Of a DNA stretch of 64,000 nucleotides, positions 1-10,546 are shown piece after piece. Below the pieces are notes generated by a model, which saw only the letters and a program-made list of their open reading frames with translations, was not told where the DNA came from and ran no database searches. The DNA lies in assembly GCA_016716365.1 (NCBI GenBank), contig JADJWM010000017.1:124001-188000 (forward strand), given 5' to 3'. Source of the stretch: Chloracidobacterium sp. Its GTDB lineage: Bacteria; Acidobacteriota; Blastocatellia; Pyrinomonadales; Pyrinomonadaceae. The translations under genes and the position numbers were made by a program. Numbering within the stretch: position 1 is the stretch's first letter; the number at the start of each line of letters is the position of its first letter.

Positions 1-1
1 G

Positions 2-1738
<1,737 letters not shown>

Positions 1739-1762
1739 GAGCAAGTAGAAAGGTAAAAGTAG

Positions 1763-1800
1763 AAAGGCAAAAGTAGGGCGACCTTTACTTTTGCCTTTTT
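1763..1800 (+). terminator. Hairpin with T-tract after ftsH
   Basis: A 13-bp perfect stem (AAAGGCAAAAGTA at 1763-1775 pairing with TACTTTTGCCTTT at 1786-1798) is followed by further T residues. This fits a factor-independent terminator for ftsH. It is built from a simple repeat (AAAGTAGAAAGG-like units, 1741-1815), so it could also be a dispersed intergenic repeat. The stem is directly visible and the function is inferred. Confidence 0.55.
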
Positions 1801-1818
1801 ACTTTTTACTTTTGCCTT

Positions 1819-2658
<840 letters not shown>

Positions 2659-2660
2659 TC

Positions 2661-3188
2661 ATGACCATACGCGCTAAATTGGCAATCTTGATCATCCTGA
2701 TCGCGGTTGTATCCGTGAGATCGCAGGACGATCGTGAGTACGAGAAGTTTCTAATAAAGGCAAGCGAAGGATTCGGCGCGCGCGCAGAGAAATTGAACAA
2801 GGAGTTCCTGTTGGGCGGTTTCGGGCGTTGGGATTACCTGCAAGAAGACGGAAAGCTCCGTTTTTCAACCGGCGGCGTTGACGTAGTGTTAGCGACGGCC
2901 CAAATTGTGGGTTCTTATTCGACTTATTCAGGTACGTGGATGTGGTCATGGGCCAATAACTCGGTCGATCAGAAGGTCAAGAAAGATATCGGTAAAGTTC
3001 GCGAGTTTGGCAGCAAGAATAAATTTTCCGAACTGTTCGAGCCGAAATTCGCTTGCGATGAGGCGTATGCCTGGACCCTGACTAAAGCCGCAGGGGAGGT
3101 CCTTAATGCCAGGGGCGCGTATCGAGGTAAGATCCCGGACGGTTGGGTTTACTTTCTCATCACCGACATAAAGCGAGCGGCCAAATGA
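2661..3188 (+). CDS. Small exported protein, DUF6882-like
   Basis: A 175-residue product with a likely signal peptide (AILIILIAVVSV, cleavage near SVRSQ). The mature part carries WMWSWAN and AYAWTLTKAAGE stretches, which resemble the uncharacterised DUF6882 family as I recall it. Function is unknown. The start at 2661 is 3 bases after folP and the stop TGA overlaps the ATG of lptE (ATGA), so translational coupling is likely. The assignment to DUF6882 is tentative; that it is a real coding gene is supported by the tight packing and clean signal peptide. Confidence 0.75.
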   Translation: MTIRAKLAILIILIAVVSVRSQDDREYEKFLIKASEGFGARAEKLNKEFLLGGFGRWDYLQEDGKLRFSTGGVDVVLATAQIVGSYSTYSGTWMWSWANNSVDQKVKKDIGKVREFGSKNKFSELFEPKFACDEAYAWTLTKAAGEVLNARGAYRGKIPDGWVYFLITDIKRAAK

Positions 3189-3736
3189 TAATCGTCAGAG
3201 TATCAGTACTACTATTTCTCCTCGTTTTCGTGATTGGCTTTACTGATTGTTACAAGCCGGTGACGAATTCGGGACTGCCCAAACACATCAAGAACATCGC
3301 GGTCCCGGCGTTCCAGTTCGAGGCCAGGGCGCTTCGTTATCGCGTCGCCACCCGCTTTGCAGAGGCCGTCGGGAAAGAGGTTATTAAGCGCGGCAGCGGG
3401 CTTAAGGTGCAGGGAACGACAACCGGGGCAGACGCGGTCATTGAAGGCACGATCCGCGATTTCAGTTTTACGGGCGTCCTGCTGGACCGCGACGGCCGGG
3501 CGCGCGTTTACGAGATCACGATCGTTGCCGCCGTCACGATCAAAGACCTAAAGGAAAACAAGGTCCTCTACGATAACCAAAACCTGGTCTTCCGCGATTC
3601 GTTCGAGTTTTCGTCCGATCCCAGAACCTTTTTTAATGAAGAGGACCCGGCGGTCGACCGAATGGCGCGAGCCTTTGCCGAATCAGTCGTTTCGACGATC
3701 GTGAACGGCATGGGCGTTAGGAAAGAAAAGAACTAG
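3185..3736 (+). CDS. lptE: LptE-like LPS-assembly lipoprotein
   Basis: Outer-membrane lipoprotein that plugs LptD and delivers lipopolysaccharide to the cell surface. The 183-residue product starts with a signal peptide ending in a lipobox-like FTDC. Family patterns follow: HIKNIAVPAFQF, a long amphipathic helix (RYRVATRFAEAVGKEVIKRG), ADAVIEGTIRDFSFTGV, and a C-terminal AFAESVVSTIVNGM helix. The ATG at 3185 overlaps the stop of the preceding gene and excludes a longer in-frame version from 3143 that would lack a signal peptide. An lptE-holA neighbourhood is common in bacteria and supports both calls. Confidence 0.88.
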   Translation: MIIVRVSVLLFLLVFVIGFTDCYKPVTNSGLPKHIKNIAVPAFQFEARALRYRVATRFAEAVGKEVIKRGSGLKVQGTTTGADAVIEGTIRDFSFTGVLLDRDGRARVYEITIVAAVTIKDLKENKVLYDNQNLVFRDSFEFSSDPRTFFNEEDPAVDRMARAFAESVVSTIVNGMGVRKEKN

Positions 3737-3839
3737 GTCCGGGATACCCTAATCGCAAAACGGCGAGGTGTTTTCGGCCTTAGAGACGTTTCGGCCGTCG
3801 TCGTTCCTCCAGACCATAACAGCCCGGATCTAGATATAT

Positions 3840-4871
3840 ATGCTGCTGACCAAAGATCAGCTTAAGGATCGACTTCGAATTCGGGAGATCGCCCCCGCCT
3901 ACACGTTTTTTGGAGACGAGAGCTACCTCCGAGATGCGGCGGTCCGCTACATCACCGACCTTAGCTTTGGTGACGGTGACTTCCGTGACTTTAATGAGAC
4001 AGAATTCAGCCTGGACAATCCCGAGAACCTGAAGGCGGCACTTGCGGCCGCTGAGCAGCTTCCGATGATGGCCTCAAGACGCGTGATCCGGATAACGGAT
4101 GTTCGCGTCGCCGTCACGGCAAATCGTGACACCCTCAAGGAGGACTTCTTGGAGGCGATCACCGCTTACCTTGAAAGGCCGGCCGAAACAAGCGTTCTTA
4201 TCTTTGTTGCCGACGAACTGAACGGCAACAGAAAGCTCGGGAAGTTGCTGAAGGAAAAGACAACGTGCGTTGATTTTTCAAGGCTTGACGAAGACGACCT
4301 TAGAAAATGGGCGGCCGATAGGTTTAAGGAGCGCCATGCCATCATCGAGCCTGAGGTCGTCGATCAGGTCATCGAACTTGCCGGAAACGACCTCCATCGA
4401 TTGGCGAATGAGATCGAAAAGCTTTCGGCCGCATCCCTTCCCGAAGGCCGGATCACGGCCGATCTTGTGACCTCGCTGGTGCCTTACACAAGAGAGTTTT
4501 CGAATTTCTTATTAGCCGACGAACTTGTCGCCGGTCGAAAGCTGAACGCTCTGCGAATGCTCAAGAAAATGCTCGACGACGGCGCCGATCCGCTTGCGAT
4601 GCTCGGCATGCTGGCCTGGAATTACCGCCGGCTGCTGATCGCCCACGGGATGCTGGCTCAGGGTGAACCGCGACACCGCGTCGAACAGTTGACGAGGGTG
4701 CGCGGCTCTGCACTGGCATTTGCGGGCCGGGCCGGAACGGGTACCCTTGCCGGTGCGATCGATAAAATCGCCAGGGCCGACATCGCGATAAAAACTTCGG
4801 CCGGCGGCAGCGGCCCGGCCGGGGCTCGTCTCCAACTCGAAATGCTTGTCTGCGAACTCTCCCTGATCTAA
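3840..4871 (+). CDS. holA: DNA polymerase III subunit delta
   Basis: Clamp-loader subunit that opens the beta sliding clamp during replication. The 343-residue protein has the family layout: an N-terminal AAA-like domain with AYTFFGDESYLRDAAVRYI near residue 20, a middle DDLRKWAADRFKERHAIIEP segment, IELAGNDLHRLANEIEKL, and the C-terminal collar with LAMLGMLAWNYRRLL. Catalytic Walker motifs are absent, as expected for delta. It lies about 100 bases after lptE. Length is typical. Confidence 0.94.
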   Translation: MLLTKDQLKDRLRIREIAPAYTFFGDESYLRDAAVRYITDLSFGDGDFRDFNETEFSLDNPENLKAALAAAEQLPMMASRRVIRITDVRVAVTANRDTLKEDFLEAITAYLERPAETSVLIFVADELNGNRKLGKLLKEKTTCVDFSRLDEDDLRKWAADRFKERHAIIEPEVVDQVIELAGNDLHRLANEIEKLSAASLPEGRITADLVTSLVPYTREFSNFLLADELVAGRKLNALRMLKKMLDDGADPLAMLGMLAWNYRRLLIAHGMLAQGEPRHRVEQLTRVRGSALAFAGRAGTGTLAGAIDKIARADIAIKTSAGGSGPAGARLQLEMLVCELSLI

Positions 4872-4906
4872 GTTAACGGACGAATCAGTAACAGGAAATA
4901 AAGATC

Positions 4907-4936
4907 TTGACATGTGACTAAATGGTCACATATAAT
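4907..4936 (+). promoter_or_regulatory. Sigma70-type promoter with operator palindrome filling the spacer
   Basis: TTGACA at 4907-4912 and TATAAT at 4931-4936 are perfect consensus hexamers separated by 18 bp. The whole spacer (4913-4930) is TGTGAC-TAAATG-GTCACA, an inverted repeat with 6-bp arms. A repressor bound there would occlude both hexamers. The regulator encoded immediately downstream is ArsR-type, so autorepression is the obvious reading. Predicted transcription start is about 4943, next to the ATG at 4944, implying a leaderless mRNA. Confidence 0.85.
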
Positions 4937-4943
4937 TTCTCAC

Positions 4944-5732
4944 ATGGAGCCGGAGCTTGTTTTCAAGGCGTTGGCCGACGAAAGCCGACGAAAACTCCTC
5001 GATCTTCTTTTCTTAAAGGAAGGTCGGTCACTTTCGGAACTGGAGGAACATCTTCCAATGACGCGTTTTGGCGTAATGAAGCACCTCAGAGTTTTAGAGG
5101 AGGCCGGCCTCGTCACGACCGTGAAAAGAGGACGCGAAAAGCTCCATTATCTCAACGCCGTGCCAATCCAGATGGTTTACGACCGTTGGGTGAGCAAATA
5201 CTCAAAAGGCTGGGCACGTTCCCTGACCGAACTCAAATACGAATTGGAGACAAAAACAATGGCAGAAGCAAAAGCGGTTGAAACGACAAAATTAGTTCTC
5301 GAGGTCTATATTCGAAGCACGCCCGAACAGATCTGGAACGCGCTGACGGATGGTGAGGTGACCCCTAACTATTACTATGGCTCGAAGGTCGAGTCGGACT
5401 GGCGTTCAGGTTCGCCTTACCGATATATCGGAATGGAAGGCAACGACCTGATCGACGGTCAGGTTATCGAAGCCGATCCTCCCAGAAAGCTTGTTACTAC
5501 CTTTCATCCGGTCTGGTGCGCGAGCGACGACGATCCGGGACATACCTCGCGTGTTACGTATCTGATCGAGCAGATGGGCGAGGCATGCAAGCTAAGACTC
5601 GTGCACGATGAATTGCCGCTCGGCGATCCTATGAACGACGAGTTCTTCGGCGGATGGTCATCGATATTGTCCGGCCTGAAGACCTATCTCGAAACAGGCG
5701 AGCCGCTTATCGTTACGCCGAAGAGCGAGTGA
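4944..5732 (+). CDS. ArsR-type HTH regulator fused to an SRPBCC (AHSA1-like) domain
   Basis: A 262-residue fusion. Residues 1-95 form an ArsR winged helix-turn-helix (FKALADESRRKLLDLLF, LEEHLPMTRFGVMKHLRVLEEAGLV, YLNAVPIQMVYDRW). Residues about 115-250 form a START/SRPBCC fold of the AHSA1 type (VYIRSTPEQIWNALTDG, SPYRYIGMEG, HDELPLGDPMNDEFFGGWSSILSGLKTYLE), which often binds a hydrophobic ligand. No metal-binding Cys pair typical of metal-sensing ArsR proteins is evident. The ATG at 4944 is preferred over a GTG at 4914, which lies inside the promoter and operator. The fusion suggests a one-component regulator whose ligand sits in the SRPBCC pocket; this is inference. Confidence 0.9.
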   Translation: MEPELVFKALADESRRKLLDLLFLKEGRSLSELEEHLPMTRFGVMKHLRVLEEAGLVTTVKRGREKLHYLNAVPIQMVYDRWVSKYSKGWARSLTELKYELETKTMAEAKAVETTKLVLEVYIRSTPEQIWNALTDGEVTPNYYYGSKVESDWRSGSPYRYIGMEGNDLIDGQVIEADPPRKLVTTFHPVWCASDDDPGHTSRVTYLIEQMGEACKLRLVHDELPLGDPMNDEFFGGWSSILSGLKTYLETGEPLIVTPKSE

Positions 5733-5745
5733 TCGCGGAAGTTGG

Positions 5746-5828
5746 ATTGTAGGGGCAGCATACTGGCTGCCCGCATCTGTTTCGCCTGGGAAAGGCAGAC
5801 TGGCGGGGACAAGCCCTGCCCCTACAAT
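5746..5828. repeat. 83-bp element with 13-bp perfect terminal inverted repeats
   Basis: ATTGTAGGGGCAG at 5746-5758 is matched by its exact reverse complement at 5816-5828. The interior contains GC-rich segments that can pair partially (GGGACAAGCCC, CTGGCTGCCCG). It sits between convergent genes, so it may act as a bidirectional terminator or be a dispersed palindromic element. I see no second copy in this window. Confidence 0.5.
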
Positions 5829-5884
5829 ATTTACGGCCCCGCGTTCAGCGGGCCGTCGCGCAGGCCCGGCGGCCTGGCGGTATC

Positions 5885-6616
5885 TCATACCGGTTCAAGG
5901 CCAAGGCCCTTGTTTAGGTAATGATACAGATCGTTGAAATCGAGGATGGCTCGATTCAGGATCAGCGGCAGCTGGGCAATGTCATTGGTGTTCACGATCA
6001 GATTCAAGTTTCGGAGGAATGCCTCATGAGCATTCATCGTGGCACCGCCGTCCTCCAGCGAAACCAGAAACAGACGCCTCCGCTCGGCCGTGTACATCGC
6101 ATTCGCCTTTTGCTGCAGGATCGCCGCCCCACCGAATTCCGCCGCAAAATCCGGCGAAAAAATAACGATCTCGGTCTTACCTTCCCTAAGCCGCTCGTTC
6201 GCCTGTGCCGGAGTCTGGGCCAGATAGACACGATAACCGCTGCCGGTCAAAACCTGTGCTACCTCGTCCTTCCGGCTGCCCAGGCATAAGAGGACGCGTC
6301 GGGGCTTCTCACCCTTTTCATCGTTTGCATCGAGAGCAACATTTCCCGCCTGCAGGGCCGTGAGGAGTGATTTAAGGGCGCTATTGATCTGGAATTCGCT
6401 TTCCTTTTCTCGGAAGTTGCCGGAATTGCCCTCGGCGGCCGGTGCCGCCTTGTTCTCGGCAAGCTGTTCGACGGGCGACGAGATCCGTCCTTTGCCGTCC
6501 TTGGTCGCCCGAAGCATGTTCTGACAACGCGGACAGCGGACCGTAAAGTTTCCGCTGGGGATCTTCGATTCGTCTAACTGTAAAGAGACAGAGCAGTTAT
6601 CGCAGCGTATTATCAT
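5885..6616 (-). CDS. Zinc-ribbon (MJ0042-type) protein with receiver-like C-terminal region
   Basis: A 243-residue cytoplasmic protein. The N-terminus (IIRCDNCSVSLQLDESKI...VRCPRCQNMLRA) is a CxxC...CxxC zinc ribbon of the MJ0042 kind. A low-complexity linker follows (about 50-95), then a segment RRVLLCLGSRKDEVAQVLTGSGYRVYLAQT...EIVIFSPDFAAEFGG that resembles a receiver-like Rossmann fold without a clear phospho-acceptor set. Function is unknown; similar domain pairings sit next to motility and pilus genes. It lies 58 bases downstream of the PilT-like gene on the same strand and is probably co-transcribed. Confidence 0.75.
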   Translation of the reverse strand: MIIRCDNCSVSLQLDESKIPSGNFTVRCPRCQNMLRATKDGKGRISSPVEQLAENKAAPAAEGNSGNFREKESEFQINSALKSLLTALQAGNVALDANDEKGEKPRRVLLCLGSRKDEVAQVLTGSGYRVYLAQTPAQANERLREGKTEIVIFSPDFAAEFGGAAILQQKANAMYTAERRRLFLVSLEDGGATMNAHEAFLRNLNLIVNTNDIAQLPLILNRAILDFNDLYHYLNKGLGLEPV

Positions 6617-6674
6617 AAATGACCTCGGTTCGGGGATCGATCTGTCGATCGGCAGGCCGGGAGTTGATCCACTC

Positions 6675-7883
6675 TTATTCCATCATGTCCAGGACCGAGG
6701 ATGAGTTTGCGGGTGCTGCCGGCGGCGGGGACAGCGGCGTCGGGATCTTCATTGCGGGGCGGCCCGGATTGTTATAGTCTTCGGTCGACGAAAGGCCCTT
6801 TAGCTGGAGCAGCAGATTGTTCTGGTTCGTCGCGTACGAGAGGCCGTCTTCGAGCGTGATGGCCTTTGCCTCGATCATCCTGCGAATGACGGTATCAAAA
6901 TCCTGCATTCCGTCGATCTCGCCGTCGCGGATCGCGTCAAGCAGTGTCTTGCCTTCGCTCTCGCCCTTCTCGATATATTCGCGCGTTCTCGGGTTGGATC
7001 GCAGGATCTCGACCGCCGCCACGCGTCCCGACCCGTCGGCCTTCGGGATTAGCCGCTGCGAGACGATGTAGCGGAACGTCTGGGCGAGGCGTGTTCTGAT
7101 GATCCGCTCTTCGTTCTTCGGGTAAAGCCCGATGATGCGGTCGATCGTCTTTGAAGCGTCGATCGTGTGAAGCGTCGAAAGGACAAGGTGGCCCGTCTCG
7201 GCGGCTTCCAGAGCGATCTCAGCTGTTTCGAGGTCCCGCATCTCGCCGACGAGTATCACTTTCGGGGCCTGTCGAAGGGCCGCTCGCAGGGCCGAGGCGA
7301 AATCTTTCGTGTCTGCACCGACCTCTCTCTGATTGATGGTGCTCTTCTTATGATTGTGGAGAAACTCGATCGGGTCCTCGATGGTCACGATGTGGTAGCA
7401 CTTCGTTTCGTTGATCCGGTCGATGATGGCCGCGAGTGTCGAGCTTTTCCCGGAACCGGTCGGGCCCGTAAGAAGGACGACGCCGTTCCGGATCTCGCAT
7501 ATTTCTTTAAGCTGGGGCGGTACTCCAAGCGACTCGAAGCTCGGCACTTCGTGCGGGATCACGCGCATGACGATCGAATAGGAATTTCGCTGCTGAAAGA
7601 TGTTCACGCGAAACCGGCATTTCCCCGGCAGAGCGTAGCTGAGGTCCGCCGTCCTGAACTTGGCCAGCTGGCTGGCAGCATCGGCGTTGTCGCGCAGTAT
7701 CGCCATCGCGATCATTTCGGTCTGGTAGGCGCTCAACCGGCCGAGCCCGAGCGGCGACGTCGCATAAAGCGTGCCGTTGATCTCGACCTGCGGTTTTTGC
7801 CCGCATGAGAAATTCAGATCGCTCACGTTGTCGGACGTGAGCAGCATCTGCTCGATAATCGGCGCTACGTCAAGCAAACTCAT
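6675..7883 (-). CDS. pilT: PilT-like type IV pilus retraction ATPase
   Basis: Hexameric secretion ATPase powering pilus retraction at the cytoplasmic base of the pilus. It carries the N-terminal PAS-like region (SDLNFSCGQKPQVEINGTLY), Walker A GPTGSGKSST, Asp box (TIEDPIEF), Walker B-like VILVGEMRD and His box (VLSTLHTIDA). The start at 7883 gives 402 residues and matches the usual PilT N-terminus; AGGAG lies 12 bases upstream. A longer frame reaches 7982 but adds unrelated residues. A low-complexity Pro/Ala tail ends the protein. PilT and PilU cannot be separated from sequence alone. Confidence 0.9.
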   Translation of the reverse strand: MSLLDVAPIIEQMLLTSDNVSDLNFSCGQKPQVEINGTLYATSPLGLGRLSAYQTEMIAMAILRDNADAASQLAKFRTADLSYALPGKCRFRVNIFQQRNSYSIVMRVIPHEVPSFESLGVPPQLKEICEIRNGVVLLTGPTGSGKSSTLAAIIDRINETKCYHIVTIEDPIEFLHNHKKSTINQREVGADTKDFASALRAALRQAPKVILVGEMRDLETAEIALEAAETGHLVLSTLHTIDASKTIDRIIGLYPKNEERIIRTRLAQTFRYIVSQRLIPKADGSGRVAAVEILRSNPRTREYIEKGESEGKTLLDAIRDGEIDGMQDFDTVIRRMIEAKAITLEDGLSYATNQNNLLLQLKGLSSTEDYNNPGRPAMKIPTPLSPPPAAPANSSSVLDMME

Positions 7884-8047
7884 TAGATTGGAAAGCTCCT
7901 GTGGGGTTTCAAGACTGGTGGGTAAGGGGTCGGGCTGCGGATCGAGGCCGGATCGGCTCAGGCCCGTCAGCGATATTATCACTCAGTTTGTTGTACGATT
8001 GCAAGTAATTTTTAACAAGGCACAACGTACGAATTTGGGAATGATGT

Positions 8048-8665
8048 TCAGAAGAAATACTGTCGGATCTTCGGCTCGATCTCCCCTGTTTCGGTCCAAA
8101 TGCCGGAGATCATCGCCGCAGAATCGGCACCTGCGCTGAGGACCGCGTCAACCGAGGCCGGAGCTATTCCGCCGATCGCCACCAACGGCCGTTCTCCGAC
8201 CAGCCGCTTTGCTTCAGCGAGCAGACTGAGCCCAACGACCGGGTCGGTGTCGGACTTTGTCGTTGTCTCGAAGATCGGGCCGAAGGCGATATAGTCCACC
8301 GGCAAAACACTCGCTTTATGGACCTGCTCGAGGGAATGGGTAGAGAATCCTATCATCGCGTCCGGGCCGAGCAGATCGCGCGCCGCCGCCGGCGAAAGAT
8401 CGCCTTGACCGAGATGAACCCCGTCGGCACCCGCTAGCCGGGCGATATCGGCACGATCGTTGACAATTAGCCGGCATCCGGCCGTGCGGGTCAATTCCGC
8501 CGCCGCGGCCGCCGCTTCAAGAAGTCGACGGTCATCAAGGTCCTTGGCGCGGAGTTGGATCAGCCTCGCCCCGGCCTCGGTCAGAATGCGGACCTGTTCA
8601 AGTATCGAGATCCCCGCCCGCCCGGCGGTTGTGATCGGATAGACCTTCGGCAATCGGAGTTTCAT
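8048..8665 (-). CDS. thiE: Thiamine phosphate synthase
   Basis: Couples HMP-diphosphate with HET-phosphate to give thiamine monophosphate. The 205-residue TIM barrel shows the family motifs in order: IQLRAKDLDDRRLLEAA, DGVHLGQGDLSPAAARDLLG, IGFSTHSLEQVHKA, VDYIAFGPIFETTTKSD and LVAIGGIAPASVD. The start ATG overlaps the stop of the upstream acetyltransferase gene by 4 bases (ATGA), so translation is likely coupled. No TPP riboswitch is visible upstream, which fits its internal operon position. Confidence 0.94.
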   Translation of the reverse strand: MKLRLPKVYPITTAGRAGISILEQVRILTEAGARLIQLRAKDLDDRRLLEAAAAAAELTRTAGCRLIVNDRADIARLAGADGVHLGQGDLSPAAARDLLGPDAMIGFSTHSLEQVHKASVLPVDYIAFGPIFETTTKSDTDPVVGLSLLAEAKRLVGERPLVAIGGIAPASVDAVLSAGADSAAMISGIWTETGEIEPKIRQYFF

Positions 8666-9240
8666 CCCCGTTCCGGTCTGTCATTTCGGGTGCGAGCCTC
8701 ACCGCCGCCGTCGACGGCTTTGACCATCAGAAATCCGTCCTCGCCGTTATTGTAGTAGCTGGAAAGCCGTTGAACGATCGAAAATCCGCAGCTTAGGTAA
8801 AGTTGCTGGGCGGCCCTGTTGCTTACGCGAACTTCGAGCATGATCGAGCCGACGCCTTTCTCAAAAAGCGCCGTGTCAACATGAGTCAAAAGCTTTTCGG
8901 CCAGGCCGCGGCGGCGGTGTTCGGGGGCGACGCCTATAGTCGTTACATGAGCCGCCCCATTCTCGGCGACAAGCACGCAAATGAAGCCCGCCATCGCACG
9001 TTCGGCGGTTGCGATCTGGTAGCAGAGGGCGTTCGGCTGCGTCAGAAGGTAATTGAAAGTGTGCTTTGTATAGTTTTCGCCGTTCACAAAACAGCGAAGA
9101 TTCAGTCGGAGAACTTCATCCAGGTCAGTTTCGGTCAGCGGCCGTACCGAATAGGCGGTCATCGGCGCGGGCACGACCGGGACATCTTCGCGGCTGGCGA
9201 AGGGGAGAAGCAGGTTTCGAATAGTCTGCAGAAATGCCAT
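8662..9240 (-). CDS. rimI: RimI-like GNAT N-acetyltransferase
   Basis: A 192-residue GNAT protein with the acetyl-CoA loop motif (VAPEHRRRGLAEKLL) and the C-terminal pattern LEVRVSNRAAQQLYLSCGF, which closely follows the RimI family that acetylates the N-terminal residue of ribosomal protein bS18. The first 30 residues (MAFLQTIRNLLLPFASREDVPVV) extend beyond the usual RimI start, and an internal Met at residue 27 would give a more typical length. It lies between queA and thiE with spacings of 11 bases and a 4-base overlap, indicating one leftward operon. Confidence 0.82.
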   Translation of the reverse strand: MAFLQTIRNLLLPFASREDVPVVPAPMTAYSVRPLTETDLDEVLRLNLRCFVNGENYTKHTFNYLLTQPNALCYQIATAERAMAGFICVLVAENGAAHVTTIGVAPEHRRRGLAEKLLTHVDTALFEKGVGSIMLEVRVSNRAAQQLYLSCGFSIVQRLSSYYNNGEDGFLMVKAVDGGGEARTRNDRPERG

Positions 9241-9251
9241 TGGTTCTGGAC

Positions 9252-10283
9252 TTACGCTATGAACATACAGTCGCCGTAACTGTAAAACCGGTACCTTGCT
9301 TCGACGGCATGCTCGTACGCCCTCATTATAAGTTGATGCCCGCCAAATGTTGCAACGAGGATCAGCAGCGAACTTTCAGGCAGATGAAAATTCGTCAGCA
9401 GCGCATTGACTGCACGAAATCGGTAGCCGGGCAGGATGGTCAGGTCCGCAAGGCCCTTTGACGGAGGGAATGCTCCATATTTCCCGGCCACAAATTCAAG
9501 TGTTCGTGTCGTAGTGGTACCGACAGCAATGATCCGCCTTCCGTCGGTTCGGGCCGACTCCAGCAGTTCCGACGCTTCCGCGCCGATCTCGAACCGTTCG
9601 GCCGCCACGCGATGACGGTCAAGGTCGGGCGACCTCACCGGCTCGAAAGTGCCGTATCCGACATGAAGCGTGATCTCGGCCGTCTCAATTCCCCGGTCGC
9701 GAACCTCGGCGAGAAGTTCAGGGGTGAAATGAAGGCCCGCCGTCGGTGCGGCTATGGCTCCGCGATTCTTCGCGTACACGGTCTGATAGCGTTCACGGTC
9801 CGAATCGAGCGAATCGGGGCCGCGTTTGATGTAAGGCGGCAGAGGGGTCCGGCCGAGGGTGTCGATCTTCGCCTCGAGATCCGCGGTTTCCGAGAAACGG
9901 ATCACGAAGCTTCCGTCTTCAGACCTTTCGAGCACCTCGGCGGAAAGCTCGCCGTCGAATTCGACCAGTTTTCCAGGACGCAAACGCCTGCCGGGACGAG
10001 CGAGGACACGCCAGGTATGGCAGTCGATCTCGCTGACAAGAAAGACTTCTGCTTTCGCCCCGGTCTGGGTCCGCCCAAATACTCGTGCCGGGAAAACACG
10101 CGTGTTATTGATCACCAATAGGTCATCGCGCCTTAAAAGGTTCGGAAACTCTGAGAAAGTCCGATCCTGGATAAGGTCCAAGCCGCGTTCGACAACGAGC
10201 ATCCGAGATGCCGATCGGACCGCGAGCGGCTCATTCGCGATAAGTTCCGGCGGAAGATTAAAGTTAAACTCACTAAGCTGCAT
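9252..10283 (-). CDS. queA: S-adenosylmethionine:tRNA ribosyltransferase-isomerase
   Basis: Adds the epoxycyclopentanediol moiety to the queuosine precursor in tRNA. The 343-residue product has the family hallmarks: LSEFNFNLPPELIANEPL at the N-terminus, DLLVINNTRVFPARVFG, TPLPPYIKRG, YQTVYAKNRGAIAAPTAGLHFT, and TNFHLPESSLLILVATFGG. The ATG at 10283 gives the standard N-terminus; a longer frame to 10352 adds unrelated basic sequence. It heads the queA-rimI-thiE cluster. Confidence 0.96.
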   Translation of the reverse strand: MQLSEFNFNLPPELIANEPLAVRSASRMLVVERGLDLIQDRTFSEFPNLLRRDDLLVINNTRVFPARVFGRTQTGAKAEVFLVSEIDCHTWRVLARPGRRLRPGKLVEFDGELSAEVLERSEDGSFVIRFSETADLEAKIDTLGRTPLPPYIKRGPDSLDSDRERYQTVYAKNRGAIAAPTAGLHFTPELLAEVRDRGIETAEITLHVGYGTFEPVRSPDLDRHRVAAERFEIGAEASELLESARTDGRRIIAVGTTTTRTLEFVAGKYGAFPPSKGLADLTILPGYRFRAVNALLTNFHLPESSLLILVATFGGHQLIMRAYEHAVEARYRFYSYGDCMFIA

Positions 10284-10546
10284 TTGATCTGGGATCCATG
10301 TTTTTCCACGATGCGCCCGGAATTTTCGCACTCGCAAGAGCCGCCATCTCAATATCCTAGTCCAAAACGTCAGTTGTTTGTACCGCCGTAGAGTTTGAAC
10401 TACAATAATTGCGATTCTGAAGACCGGTAAAAATTGGTAGCCCGCGTTGAGCCGAAAATCGGTCGTTCGCTCCGTCGAATTATGACTTCCTGTGGCATCA
10501 AATTTGCAACTTAGATAATGGGTTAGGCATTTTGCAAGGAGGAGAT

